Under the pieces are notes generated by a model. It saw nothing but the letters and a program-made list of their open reading frames with translations, was not told the DNA's origin and made no database searches. Both the position numbers and the translations under genes were made by a program. A stretch of DNA of 17,927 bases from DUZB01 sp964407525 (GTDB lineage: Bacteria; Desulfobacterota; DSM-4660; Desulfatiglandales; Desulfatiglandaceae). Position 1 is the first letter of the stretch; every line of letters starts with the position of its first letter. This document shows positions 1-6,736 of the stretch, piece by piece. The DNA lies in contig CAYOWC010000075.1 of assembly GCA_964407525.1 (NCBI GenBank), positions 1 through 17,927 of the forward strand, given 5' to 3'.

Positions 1-1325
1 TATGTTCCCATTTCCCAAGAAGACAGGTACGTTACCTGTTCTTCGGTCAATGTGTCAATTTCCACGCCCATCGATTCCAGTTTCAATCTCGCGATTTCCT
101 TGTCAATTTCCGGAGGGACAGGGTACACTTTCTTTTCCAGGGACTTGTATGTTTTTGCCATATGTTCCGCCGAGAGGGCCTGGTTGGCAAAGCTCATGTC
201 CATAACGGCGGATGGATGGCCTTCGGCAGCAGCCAGGTTCACCAGCCGGCCTTCCCCTAACAGAAAAATCTTGTTACCGTTTTTCAGGGTAAACTCTTCC
301 ACGAATTCCCGGATTCTCCTTTTTTCTACGGAAGCCTCCGCGAGCCCGGGAAGGTCCAGTTCCACGTCGAAGTGCCCGGAATTGGAAACGATAGCCCCGC
401 TTTTCATGGTGACGTAATGCTCCGCCCTGATAACATTGATATCTCCCGTGAGGGTACAGAAGAAATCACCGAGAGGGGCAGCCTTGGCTATGGGCATGAC
501 CTGGAATCCGTCCATGACGGCTTCGAGGGCTCGCAGGGGGTCTACTTCACACACGATCACGTGGGAGCCGTGTCCCTTTGCTTTGGTGGCAACGCCTCTT
601 CCGCACCAGCCGTATCCGCTTACCACGAAGGTGCTTCCGGCAAGGAGACGGTTGGTTGCCCTGATGATCCCGTCCAGGGAACTCTGCCCTGTACCGTATC
701 GGTTATCAAAGAGATGCTTGGTATCTGCATCGTTCACTGAGATGATGGGAAATTGCAGCACGCCGTCCTGCTCCATGCTCCGCAGCCTGATGACGCCCGT
801 AGTGGTTTCTTCTGTTCCTCCGATCACGCTTGAAAGGAACTGCGCTCTCTGTTCTTTGGATAATCCTTGTGCCCATTTGCTGACAGAGGATTCCAAATCA
901 TCCCATTTCTCGAGGGCGATGAAAAGAAGCGAACTGACCAAATCCGCTCCGTCGTCCATGGTCATATGGGGCTCATGTTTAAGGGCGGAAAGGATATGGC
1001 TGTAGTAGGTGGCATGATCCTCCCCCTTTATGGCAAAAACCGGAATTTCATCGTCGGCTACAAGGGAGGCCGCCACATCGTCCTGGGTTGAAAGGGGATT
1101 GGATGCACAGAGTACGAGGTCTGCTCCGCCGGCTTTCAATGTCTTGGCGAGGGCTGCGGTTTCCGTGGTAACATGGAGGCATGCAGAAAGTTTCAACCCC
1201 TTCAAGGGTTTTTCTTTTTCAAATCGCTCCTTGATGCTTCTGAGCACATCCATGCTCATTTCGGCCCATTCAATCCTGAGGCGGCCCTTTGCCGCCAGGT
1301 TTATATCCTTAATATCATAATCCAT
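1..1325 (-). CDS. ahcY: Adenosylhomocysteinase (S-adenosylhomocysteine hydrolase), stop codon cut by the window edge
   Basis: This NAD-dependent cytoplasmic enzyme splits S-adenosylhomocysteine into adenosine and homocysteine. It completes the methyl cycle begun by MetK, the neighbouring gene upstream. I translated the minus strand directly: 441 codons from ATG at 1325, with GAGAGG just upstream as ribosome binding site. Visible motifs are TEETTTG near residue 171, the DNRYGTGQS region near 207 and the NAD-binding GYGWCGRG at 237-244. The protein ends in SSWEMGT, typical of the short archaeal/Thermotoga-like form that lacks the long C-terminal tail of the eukaryotic type. The next two bases are TA, so the stop is almost certainly complete just outside the window. 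Residues about 135-166 look like an insertion relative to the short forms I remember (roughly 400-425 residues). The gene follows metK after a 206-base repeat-bearing spacer. The family call is very secure. Confidence 0.96.
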   Translation of the reverse strand, partial: MDYDIKDINLAAKGRLRIEWAEMSMDVLRSIKERFEKEKPLKGLKLSACLHVTTETAALAKTLKAGGADLVLCASNPLSTQDDVAASLVADDEIPVFAIKGEDHATYYSHILSALKHEPHMTMDDGADLVSSLLFIALEKWDDLESSVSKWAQGLSKEQRAQFLSSVIGGTEETTTGVIRLRSMEQDGVLQFPIISVNDADTKHLFDNRYGTGQSSLDGIIRATNRLLAGSTFVVSGYGWCGRGVATKAKGHGSHVIVCEVDPLRALEAVMDGFQVMPIAKAAPLGDFFCTLTGDINVIRAEHYVTMKSGAIVSNSGHFDVELDLPGLAEASVEKRRIREFVEEFTLKNGNKIFLLGEGRLVNLAAAEGHPSAVMDMSFANQALSAEHMAKTYKSLEKKVYPVPPEIDKEIARLKLESMGVEIDTLTEEQVTYLSSWEMGT

Positions 1326-1362
1326 AGTATAGTCCTCTCAGTAATATTGTTGTTTAAAACCA

Positions 1363-1514
1363 GCAATTAGCTTTTACATAGCCGTTAGCTTTAAAACCAT
1401 AAGCATTTGAATGACTTTCCTCTATATTGAGACTCTCATTCTTTGATACTATCTTATTGCACTGAAAATAACGGATGCTGTACGTTGAATAGCTAATAGC
1501 TAACGGCTGATTGC
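1363..1514. repeat. Inverted-repeat spacer element with AGC-type 7-base units
   Basis: This fills most of the ahcY-metK spacer. The ends are imperfect inverted copies: GCAATTAGC at 1363 and GCTGATTGC ending at 1514. An 11-base perfect inverted pair lies inside: AGCCGTTAGCT at 1380-1390 and AGCTAACGGCT at 1498-1508. The right arm is a run of 7-base units starting at 1491 (AGCTAAT), 1498 (AGCTAAC) and 1505 (GGCTGAT). The left-end word of 15 bases, starting at 1361, recurs exactly at 17868. The interior is AT-rich and I see no gene in it. It could be a small non-autonomous mobile element or a folding mRNA spacer; the sequence alone does not decide. Confidence 0.6.
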
Positions 1515-1531
1515 ATCTTTTTGCGGTTCCT

Positions 1532-2695
1532 CTACTTGACTGCTTTTTTAAGGTTTTCTACGGCATCTGTCTTTTCCCAGGCAAACTCGGGGAGTTCCCG
1601 TCCGAAATGACCGTAATTAGTTGTTTTTCTGTAAATGGGCCGTAAGAGATCCAGCCGTTCGATAATGGCCGCGGGTCTCAGGTCAAACTCTTTTTTTACG
1701 ATTTCCGTAAGCTCGCTGCTTGGCAGGACCCCTGTACTGGATGCGCCCACCATAACGGAAACCGGTTCCGCGCGCCCAATGGTATAGGCTACTTGAATCT
1801 CGCAGTTGCGGGCAAGGCCGGCTGCCACCATGTTTTTAGCGATATAGCGGCACATATAGGATGCGCTGCGGTCAACCTTTGAAGGGTCTTTCCCGGAAAA
1901 TGCCCCGCCTCCATGATAACCGAACCCACCGTAGGTATCCATGATGATCTTACGCCCCGTAAGGCCGCAGTCGCCCATGGGGCCTCCCACCACGAAACGT
2001 CCGGTGGTGTTAATGAAATACTGGGTGTTTTTATCCAGCAGTTCCTTGGGAATGACCTCGAAAATTACGTTTTCGATAATTGCCTCCCTCAGGGTATCGT
2101 GATCCACCTCCGGGCTGTGTTGGGCTGCAATAACCACAGTATGGATCCTGGAGGGAATCCCATCCGCATATTCTACGGTAACCTGTGACTTGCCGTCCGG
2201 CCTGAGCCATGGCAATTGCCCCGACTTCCGCACGTGGGCAAGTTTTTTCGTGAGCCCGTGGGCCAGATAAATGGGCATGGGCATAAGCACGTCGGTGTCC
2301 TGGCAGGCATAGCCGAACATGAGTCCCTGGTCTCCCGCACCCTGTTCTTTGAAAAGCCCGGTACCGTCAACACCCATGGCAATATCAGGAGACTGCTTGT
2401 CAATGGTGGAGACAACGGCGCAGGTTTCCCAGTCAAATCCCATGGAGGAATTTTTATACCCGATATCTTTGATGGTTTCACGGACCACATCGGATAAGTG
2501 CACATAGGCGGAGGTGGTAATTTCCCCTGAAATCATGGCAAGGCCCGTTGTTACAAGTGTTTCACAGGCCACCCTGGCCGTGGGATCCTGTCCGAGAATT
2601 TCATCGAGAACATGATCCGAAATCTGATCGGCTACCTTGTCGGGATGTCCTTCGGTTACCGATTCAGAAGTAAATAAAAAATTGGAAGGTCTCAT
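1532..2695 (-). CDS. metK: S-adenosylmethionine synthase (methionine adenosyltransferase)
   Basis: MetK makes S-adenosylmethionine from methionine and ATP in the cytoplasm. The 387-residue length is normal for the bacterial family. The N-terminus carries the ATP-site motif GHPDKVADQISD at residues 16-27. The central GAGDQGLMFGYAC motif and the glycine-rich GGGAFSGKDPSKVDRSA loop in the C-terminal half are both present. The ATG at 2695 is preceded by AAAGGAGAG at good spacing. Immediately downstream in transcription lies ahcY, so synthesis of the methyl donor and removal of its by-product are side by side. Upstream is a 282-base spacer with a nested inverted repeat (2802-2931), and a small hairpin closer to the start. 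I looked for a SAM riboswitch there and did not recognise one. Confidence 0.98.
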   Translation of the reverse strand: MRPSNFLFTSESVTEGHPDKVADQISDHVLDEILGQDPTARVACETLVTTGLAMISGEITTSAYVHLSDVVRETIKDIGYKNSSMGFDWETCAVVSTIDKQSPDIAMGVDGTGLFKEQGAGDQGLMFGYACQDTDVLMPMPIYLAHGLTKKLAHVRKSGQLPWLRPDGKSQVTVEYADGIPSRIHTVVIAAQHSPEVDHDTLREAIIENVIFEVIPKELLDKNTQYFINTTGRFVVGGPMGDCGLTGRKIIMDTYGGFGYHGGGAFSGKDPSKVDRSASYMCRYIAKNMVAAGLARNCEIQVAYTIGRAEPVSVMVGASSTGVLPSSELTEIVKKEFDLRPAAIIERLDLLRPIYRKTTNYGHFGRELPEFAWEKTDAVENLKKAVK

Positions 2696-2726
2696 ACCTC
2701 TCTCCTTTCATTTAGGTGTGGTTTAA

Positions 2727-2745
2727 GGGTTTCGTTGTCAAACCC
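2727..2745 (-). promoter_or_regulatory. Small hairpin in the metK leader
   Basis: On the minus strand the stem GGGTTT/AAACCC (6 base pairs) closes a 7-base loop, about 20 bases before the metK ribosome binding site. The hexamer TTGACA spans the end of the stem and the loop and would fit a -35 box, but I see no convincing -10 box at the right distance. It may be a leader structure, part of a promoter, or chance. Confidence 0.25.
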
Positions 2746-2801
2746 AATGGTTCATCATGAACTTTTGTAATACGTTGGTTTTGTTTCAGAAATACCCTGT
2801 T

Positions 2802-2931
2802 CAGGTGTCAGGTAACCCGTATATTTAGCGTCTCTGCGGGAAACCTCGCGTGCCAAGTTTCTGCCTGATCTAACTGACCATTCTTGGCAGTCAGAGACGG
2901 GCTGAAACCTGACACCAGAAACCTGAGACCT
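2802..2931. repeat. Nested inverted repeat with ACC-type 7-base arrays, metK-panC spacer
   Basis: Three stems nest inside one another. The outer is GGTGTCAGGT at 2804-2813 with ACCTGACACC at 2907-2916. The middle is GTCTCTG at 2830-2836 with CAGAGAC at 2892-2898. The inner is TGCCAAG at 2851-2857 with CTTGGCA at 2883-2889. The outer arms are short-period arrays. On the right, 7-base units start at 2904 (GAAACCT), 2911 (GACACCA), 2918 (GAAACCT) and 2925 (GAGACCT). On the left, units CAGGTGT and CAGGTAA start at 2802 and 2809, in the opposite sense. The whole could fold as one long stem on either strand. No gene is convincing here. Confidence 0.65.
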
Positions 2932-2977
2932 TGGTTCTGAATTATGATTCTTCACGTTAATCCGCTAAGCCCTATCC

Positions 2978-3826
2978 TTAACTGCCGCGCAGAATACAGT
3001 TGTCTATCAGCCGGGTTTTGCCCACATGGACAGCAAGGGCAAGCAGGGCATTCTCTGTAAGGTTGTCTAAGTCGTCCAATGTGACCGGGTCGCACAGGGT
3101 CACATAGTCTATTTTTGTAAAGGGATAGCTTTGAATCAAAGAACAGACGGCGTTCCTAATGACGTCCGCTTTTTTTTCTCCGTCCTTGAAGAGTTCACCG
3201 GCCAGATCCATCGATTTTCTGAGGCAAAGAGCGGACACCCTTTCTTTCTTAGACAGGTAGCTGTTGCGCGAACTCATGGCCAGACCGTCCGATTCTCGGT
3301 AGGTTGGTACTCCAAGGATCTGTATGTCCATATTAAGATCCATAACCATCTTGCTGATTACGGCTAATTGCTGGTAGTCTTTCTGACCGAAAACAGCAAT
3401 ATTCGGTTTTACAATATTGAAAAGTTTAGCGACTACCGTGGTTACTCCATCAAAATGCCCCGGTCTTGAAAGACCGCAAAGGTGCATGGGAAGTTTTCCC
3501 ACCCGCACAGTGGTCTGGCTGCCTTCGGGATACATTTCTTCAGCGGAGGGCATAAAGACGATGTTCGCCCCCGCACTGTCGCCTTTTTCCAGATCGCCTT
3601 TCTCATCGCGCGGATACTGATCAAGGTCTTCATTTGGGCCAAACTGTGTGGGATTTACAAAAATACTGATGACCAGTTTGCTTGCATGCTTGATGCCCGC
3701 CCGCATTAATTCAAGGTGGCCCTCATGGAGAAAACCCATGGTGGGAACGAACGCAATGGTCTGTCCCGTAGCCCTTACGGCGTCAGACCATTGCTGCATT
3801 TCCTCAGCGGTATGAATTATTTCCAT
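2978..3826 (-). CDS. panC: Pantothenate synthetase (pantoate--beta-alanine ligase)
   Basis: PanC joins pantoate and beta-alanine using ATP, the last step of pantothenate (vitamin B5, coenzyme A precursor) synthesis, in the cytoplasm. At 282 residues it has the usual length. The N-terminus shows the nucleotide-binding PTMGFLHEGH motif with His34 and His37. FVNPTQFGPNEDLDQYPR follows, then FGQKDYQQLAVI, and the MSSRNSYLS motif (KMSKS-like) around two thirds of the way along. The ATG at 3826 has only a weak ribosome binding site upstream, but the start fits the family exactly. No panB or panD is in the window, so the rest of the pathway must be elsewhere. The gene is isolated by a 518-base spacer upstream and a 282-base repeat-bearing spacer downstream. 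Confidence 0.97.
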   Translation of the reverse strand: MEIIHTAEEMQQWSDAVRATGQTIAFVPTMGFLHEGHLELMRAGIKHASKLVISIFVNPTQFGPNEDLDQYPRDEKGDLEKGDSAGANIVFMPSAEEMYPEGSQTTVRVGKLPMHLCGLSRPGHFDGVTTVVAKLFNIVKPNIAVFGQKDYQQLAVISKMVMDLNMDIQILGVPTYRESDGLAMSSRNSYLSKKERVSALCLRKSMDLAGELFKDGEKKADVIRNAVCSLIQSYPFTKIDYVTLCDPVTLDDLDNLTENALLALAVHVGKTRLIDNCILRGS

Positions 3827-3858
3827 TTTATGAACACCATAGGGGGTCCGCCTCTAAT

Positions 3859-3933
3859 CGGAAAAGAAATTCCCGAGCGCCATAACGGCTTTCTGCGTGA
3901 GCGGCGTCTCGCCGCAATTTTTCGGGTTTTCCG
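3859..3933. repeat. Nested inverted repeat upstream of panC
   Basis: The outer arms CGGAAAA (3859-3865) and TTTTCCG (3927-3933) are perfect inverses. Next in are CCCGA (3872-3876) and TCGGG (3922-3926). A compact hairpin, GCGGCG-TCT-CGCCGC, sits inside at 3901-3915. On the plus strand this hairpin is followed by a T-rich run, but no plus-strand gene would need a terminator there. On the minus strand it would lie in the panC leader. Confidence 0.45.
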
Positions 3934-4098
3934 GCCCACTGATTCCTGTATCATCCACATCAGGTCGTGGCAGGATGCCACTCACACAGGGTGTAAACCA
4001 CTGATCCATTAAAGCTTTGCACCCAAATGAATTTTTACACGAGCGTAACACGGATAACCAGACCTTGATGATTGTTCTGTCCTTTCCAAGGAGTTAAT

Positions 4099-4196
4099 CT
4101 GTCAAGATTTTATAAAAGGCTGACGCCTTAACTCCGTATTCGGATTTTACCTGTAAAGGTTTTATAAAAGGTTTACACCTGAATTCCGAATATAGA
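4099..4196. repeat. Two imperfect direct repeats, period 52
   Basis: Copies starting at 4099 and 4151 share CTGT, then AAG, then the identical TTTTATAAAAGG, and continue with scattered mismatches to about 4196. Each copy carries a small hairpin: AAGGC/GCCTT around 4117-4130 and AGGT/ACCT around 4169-4180. The loops are 4 bases and the stems show compensating differences. They look like two diverged copies of a structured dispersed repeat. Confidence 0.5.
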
Positions 4197-4279
4197 ACGA
4201 ACCCAGTTAAGGTCTTTTAAACACAAACAATGGCTGTTTTTTCGCCCTTTGCATACTGAGTAGTTCAAAACCCAATAAG

Positions 4280-4315
4280 TAGACGAAGATTCTCATGCGA
4301 GCAGCTCATCGTCTA
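4280..4315 (-). terminator. Possible weak terminator or 3' hairpin after rsmA
   Basis: TAGACGA (4280-4286) and TCGTCTA (4309-4315) are perfect inverses with a 22-base loop. The pair starts 30 bases past the rsmA stop in the transcribed direction. The sequence after it is CTTATTGGGTTTTG, which is T-rich but not a proper U-run, so intrinsic termination is doubtful. Confidence 0.25.
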
Positions 4316-4344
4316 TCATTGAAAAAATGGAACCGTTCTGTTTA

Positions 4345-5172
4345 TCACCTCGTTCCTGTTTTGTCAACAGCCAGTGCCGATGTCAGGGTCAGATACTCAT
4401 CCATGGTCAGGGTTTCCGCCCGTCTTCCGGGATCGATATTACAAGAAAACATTCCTTCTAAAAGGTCTTCTTTGGACCAGGTTTCCCCGAAAAGCCCCAT
4501 GGAATTCAGAAGTGTTTTCCTCCTGTGGGAAAAGGCGGCCTTCACTGTTTTGCTGAAACAGTCATCGCACACGGCCCTTTTCGGATAAGGATTTTCAAAA
4601 TCAAGTGCAACCACCATGGAATCGACACGGGGTTTTGGAAAGAAGGCCCCTCGGCCGACTTCCAGAACCGGTCTTATGCCTGCGTGATACTGGATTAAAA
4701 GGGTCATGGCGCCGTAATCTTTATTGCACGGCACGGCGGCCAAACGTTTGGCCACCTCCCATTGAAACATCAGAACCGCCCTGGCAATACGCTCTCGGTT
4801 TTCCATGAGTTTTTTCAATACCGGGGAGGAAATGTTGTAGGGCAGATTTCCCACTACCTGTATTTTTTGTAGAGGCGCTGGATCGATGCCTGCAAAATTA
4901 AATGAGAGGATATCTTCCTGCACCAACGTTACATTGGAAATTTTCAGCCTGTTCAACTCTTCTTTCAGAGAAGCCACCAGTCTCCTGTCTTTTTCCACAG
5001 CAACCACGTGTGCTACGGTTCTGGACAAGGGCAACGTCAGTGCTCCAAGGCCCGCGCCGATTTCAAGGACGGTATCCTGCTGGGAAAATCCGGTCGCAGC
5101 GATGATTCCTTCAACAACAACGGGGTCAACAAGAAAATTCTGCCCTAATTTCTTGTTGGGACGGATTTTCAT
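4345..5172 (-). CDS. rsmA: 16S rRNA dimethyladenosine transferase (A1518/A1519)
   Basis: RsmA (KsgA) uses S-adenosylmethionine to dimethylate two adjacent adenines near the 3' end of 16S rRNA during late assembly of the small subunit. The 275-residue length is typical. Visible motifs are LGQNFLVD at residues 9-16, the SAM-binding LEIGAGLG at 36-43, the acidic VEKD after the next strand, and the catalytic NLPYNI at 109-114. FFPKPRVDS lies in the C-terminal half. The ATG at 5172 overlaps the stop of the upstream DUF2062 gene by four bases (ATGA). GAGG seven bases ahead serves as ribosome binding site inside that gene, so translation is probably coupled. It is the last gene of the lysC-tsaD-DUF2062-rsmA run. 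Confidence 0.98.
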   Translation of the reverse strand: MKIRPNKKLGQNFLVDPVVVEGIIAATGFSQQDTVLEIGAGLGALTLPLSRTVAHVVAVEKDRRLVASLKEELNRLKISNVTLVQEDILSFNFAGIDPAPLQKIQVVGNLPYNISSPVLKKLMENRERIARAVLMFQWEVAKRLAAVPCNKDYGAMTLLIQYHAGIRPVLEVGRGAFFPKPRVDSMVVALDFENPYPKRAVCDDCFSKTVKAAFSHRRKTLLNSMGLFGETWSKEDLLEGMFSCNIDPGRRAETLTMDEYLTLTSALAVDKTGTR

Positions 5173-5699
5173 GGGATATCCTCTTGGGCAGGCAGTATCC
5201 TGTGCCTCCGTTCCCGCCGCAATTCACGCCAGGCCTGTATTTTTTTAAAGATTACAAGGAAAATGAAATAGGAGGGGGTGGCGACAACAATTCCCATGAT
5301 CAATCCGCCAACGAGGAATGTGGCGACCATAAGGCTTCCGGAAGAAATGATTCTCTCTACAATAACCATCGATTCTTCACCGGACTTGACGGCGCCCATA
5401 ATCGAAGAGAATATGGCATCCCGCCCGTCGAGGTCCAAAAATCGGGAGCCGATCTTATAACTGAAATAATAGAGAAAATACCAGTTTATAGGATTGCTGA
5501 TCCATGTTCCCAGCGCCGCTGTGATCTTGCTTCCCTTGAACAAAAGAGCTAAAGCCAGTGCAACGGCCATCTGGAAAGGCATAATCGGCATCATACCGGT
5601 AAAAATACCAAAAGCCATCCCAAGAGCGAGCTCATGGGGATTACCTCTCAAACGAATGAATCGAAGATAGTAGTATTTGAGCAGTCTCTTTGGTTTCAA
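5169..5699 (-). CDS. DUF2062 domain membrane protein
   Basis: This 176-residue inner-membrane protein belongs to the DUF2062 family, whose function is not established. The basic N-terminus (KPKRLLKYYYLRFIRLRG) is followed by the conserved PHELALGMAFGIFTGMMP segment and a hydrophobic stretch to about residue 55. SNPINW is at residues 68-73, and a second hydrophobic region covers about 121-151. The C-terminus is strongly basic. The start is a TTG at 5699 that overlaps the tsaD stop by four bases (TTGA). The next methionine, near residue 28, would remove the conserved N-terminus, so TTG is preferred. The C-terminal end overlaps rsmA by four bases. Being locked between tsaD and rsmA suggests co-expression with RNA-modification genes, but I infer no shared function from that alone. 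Confidence 0.9.
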   Translation of the reverse strand: MKPKRLLKYYYLRFIRLRGNPHELALGMAFGIFTGMMPIMPFQMAVALALALLFKGSKITAALGTWISNPINWYFLYYFSYKIGSRFLDLDGRDAIFSSIMGAVKSGEESMVIVERIISSGSLMVATFLVGGLIMGIVVATPSYFIFLVIFKKIQAWRELRRERRHRILPAQEDIP

Positions 5700-6736
5700 T
5701 ACGTGTAATTTACCTCTTCAATGGGATATCTGGACCTTACATCCAGGGACAGGTCGCCGATTTTTCCTTTTAAGAGCCGATGATACCCGGCTGCAGCAAT
5801 CATGGCGCCGTTATCGGTGCAGAATTTCGGAGTCGGGTAAAAAACTCTGATTCCTTCCCTTGAAGCCTCTGCGGACATTCTTGTCCGCAGACGTCCATTG
5901 CATGCAACGCCACCCGCCACTACCATGGAGGCAGCCTCTGTTTTTTTCGCTGCCATGATTGTCTTGTCCACAAGGACGTCCACCACGGCTTCCTGAAAAG
6001 AGGCTGCAATATCCGCAAGGCTTATCCGGCGAAAATCCTCTTCTGATTTGTTGCCTTCTTTCCATTTTTTCATGTAGAGGGCAACTGAAGTTTTCAGTCC
6101 GCTGAAACTGAAATCGAAAGAATCTTTTTTTAAATACGCTCTGGGGAATTTGACTTTGTCGCGCTCTCCTTCCCGGGAGATTTTCTCAATGGCGACTCCG
6201 CCGGGATAATCAAGGCCGGAAATTTTGGCAACCTTGTCGAAAGCCTCTCCGGCTGCATCATCCATGGTCTGTCCCATGAGGGTGTATTTCCCATAGTTCT
6301 CCACGTGGTAGATGGAGGTGTGCCCGCCGGAAACCGTACACGCTACAAAAGGAAAATCCGGCGCTTCTTTTTCAAGAAAGATGGAAAGGATATGCCCTTC
6401 AAGGTGATTGATTGGAATAAGGGGTGTTTCCTTTGAGTACGCCAGCCCGGCTGCGTAATAAAGCCCCACCAGGAGGGAACCCACCAGTCCGGGACCCACG
6501 GTCACGGCAATGCCATCCAGTGCATCCATCCCCGTGTCTGCTTTTTGAAGGGCTTCCTCTACGACGTACATGATGTTTTTTATGTGTTCACGGGATGCCA
6601 GTTCCGGCACAATCCCCCCATGGGGACGGTGTATGCCGACCTGTGAGTGCACCACGCTGGAAAGGACTTTACGTCCATCCACCACAACCCCCGCTGAAGT
6701 GTCATCGCAAGAGGTATCTATGCCTAAAATAATCAT
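5696..6736 (-). CDS. tsaD: tRNA N6-adenosine threonylcarbamoyltransferase subunit TsaD
   Basis: TsaD transfers the threonylcarbamoyl group to A37 of ANN-decoding tRNAs, giving t6A. It works with TsaB, TsaE and the TsaC/Sua5 product. TsaE is encoded just upstream of lysC in this window. The protein starts MIILGIDTSCDDTSAGVV and carries the metal-binding HLEGH motif. SGGHTSIY, the glycine-rich VVAGGVACNGRLR and a C-terminal CTDNGAMIA motif follow. I chose the ATG at 6736 (346 residues) over an in-frame TTG one codon earlier. GAGG is better spaced for the ATG, and this start puts the metal-binding histidines at 111 and 115, as in the E. coli protein. The start shares one base with the lysC stop, and the stop overlaps the DUF2062 start by four bases. 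Confidence 0.97.
   Translation of the reverse strand: MIILGIDTSCDDTSAGVVVDGRKVLSSVVHSQVGIHRPHGGIVPELASREHIKNIMYVVEEALQKADTGMDALDGIAVTVGPGLVGSLLVGLYYAAGLAYSKETPLIPINHLEGHILSIFLEKEAPDFPFVACTVSGGHTSIYHVENYGKYTLMGQTMDDAAGEAFDKVAKISGLDYPGGVAIEKISREGERDKVKFPRAYLKKDSFDFSFSGLKTSVALYMKKWKEGNKSEEDFRRISLADIAASFQEAVVDVLVDKTIMAAKKTEAASMVVAGGVACNGRLRTRMSAEASREGIRVFYPTPKFCTDNGAMIAAAGYHRLLKGKIGDLSLDVRSRYPIEEVNYTY

Larger units (their letters stand above)
3827..4344. other. Gene-free spacer between rsmA and panC
   Basis: This 518-base stretch holds no protein I can support. It contains a nested inverted repeat at 3859-3933, two imperfect direct repeats at 4099-4196, and a possible weak terminator after rsmA at 4280-4315. 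A minus-strand frame of 65 codons (3854-4051, GTG start) overlaps the inverted repeat and resembles no family I know. The panC promoter is presumably here. TTGACA occurs on the minus strand at about 4102-4097, but no good -10 partner is seen. Confidence 0.6.

Noticed and set aside
436..1005. Long plus-strand frame (189 codons) opposite ahcY
   Set aside because: The minus strand encodes a complete, motif-bearing AhcY here. The plus-strand product has no recognisable domain and is a shadow.
1363..2931. CRISPR-like array
   Set aside because: The repeated units are only 7 bases, are contiguous without spacers and occur in opposite orientations. No cas genes are present.
2755..2955. Open minus-strand frame of 66 codons between panC and metK
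   Set aside because: It lies almost wholly within the nested repeat at 2802-2931. Its protein is just the translated 7-base units, with no family resemblance or good ribosome binding site.
2696..2977. SAM or SAH riboswitch upstream of metK
   Set aside because: I compared the leader by eye with SAM-I, SAM-II and SAH riboswitch features and did not find their conserved cores. The folded part is better explained by repeats.
3854..4051. Open minus-strand frame of 65 codons upstream of panC
   Set aside because: It starts with GTG, has no recognised family and overlaps an inverted repeat. It is more likely a chance frame, although a decayed gene cannot be excluded.
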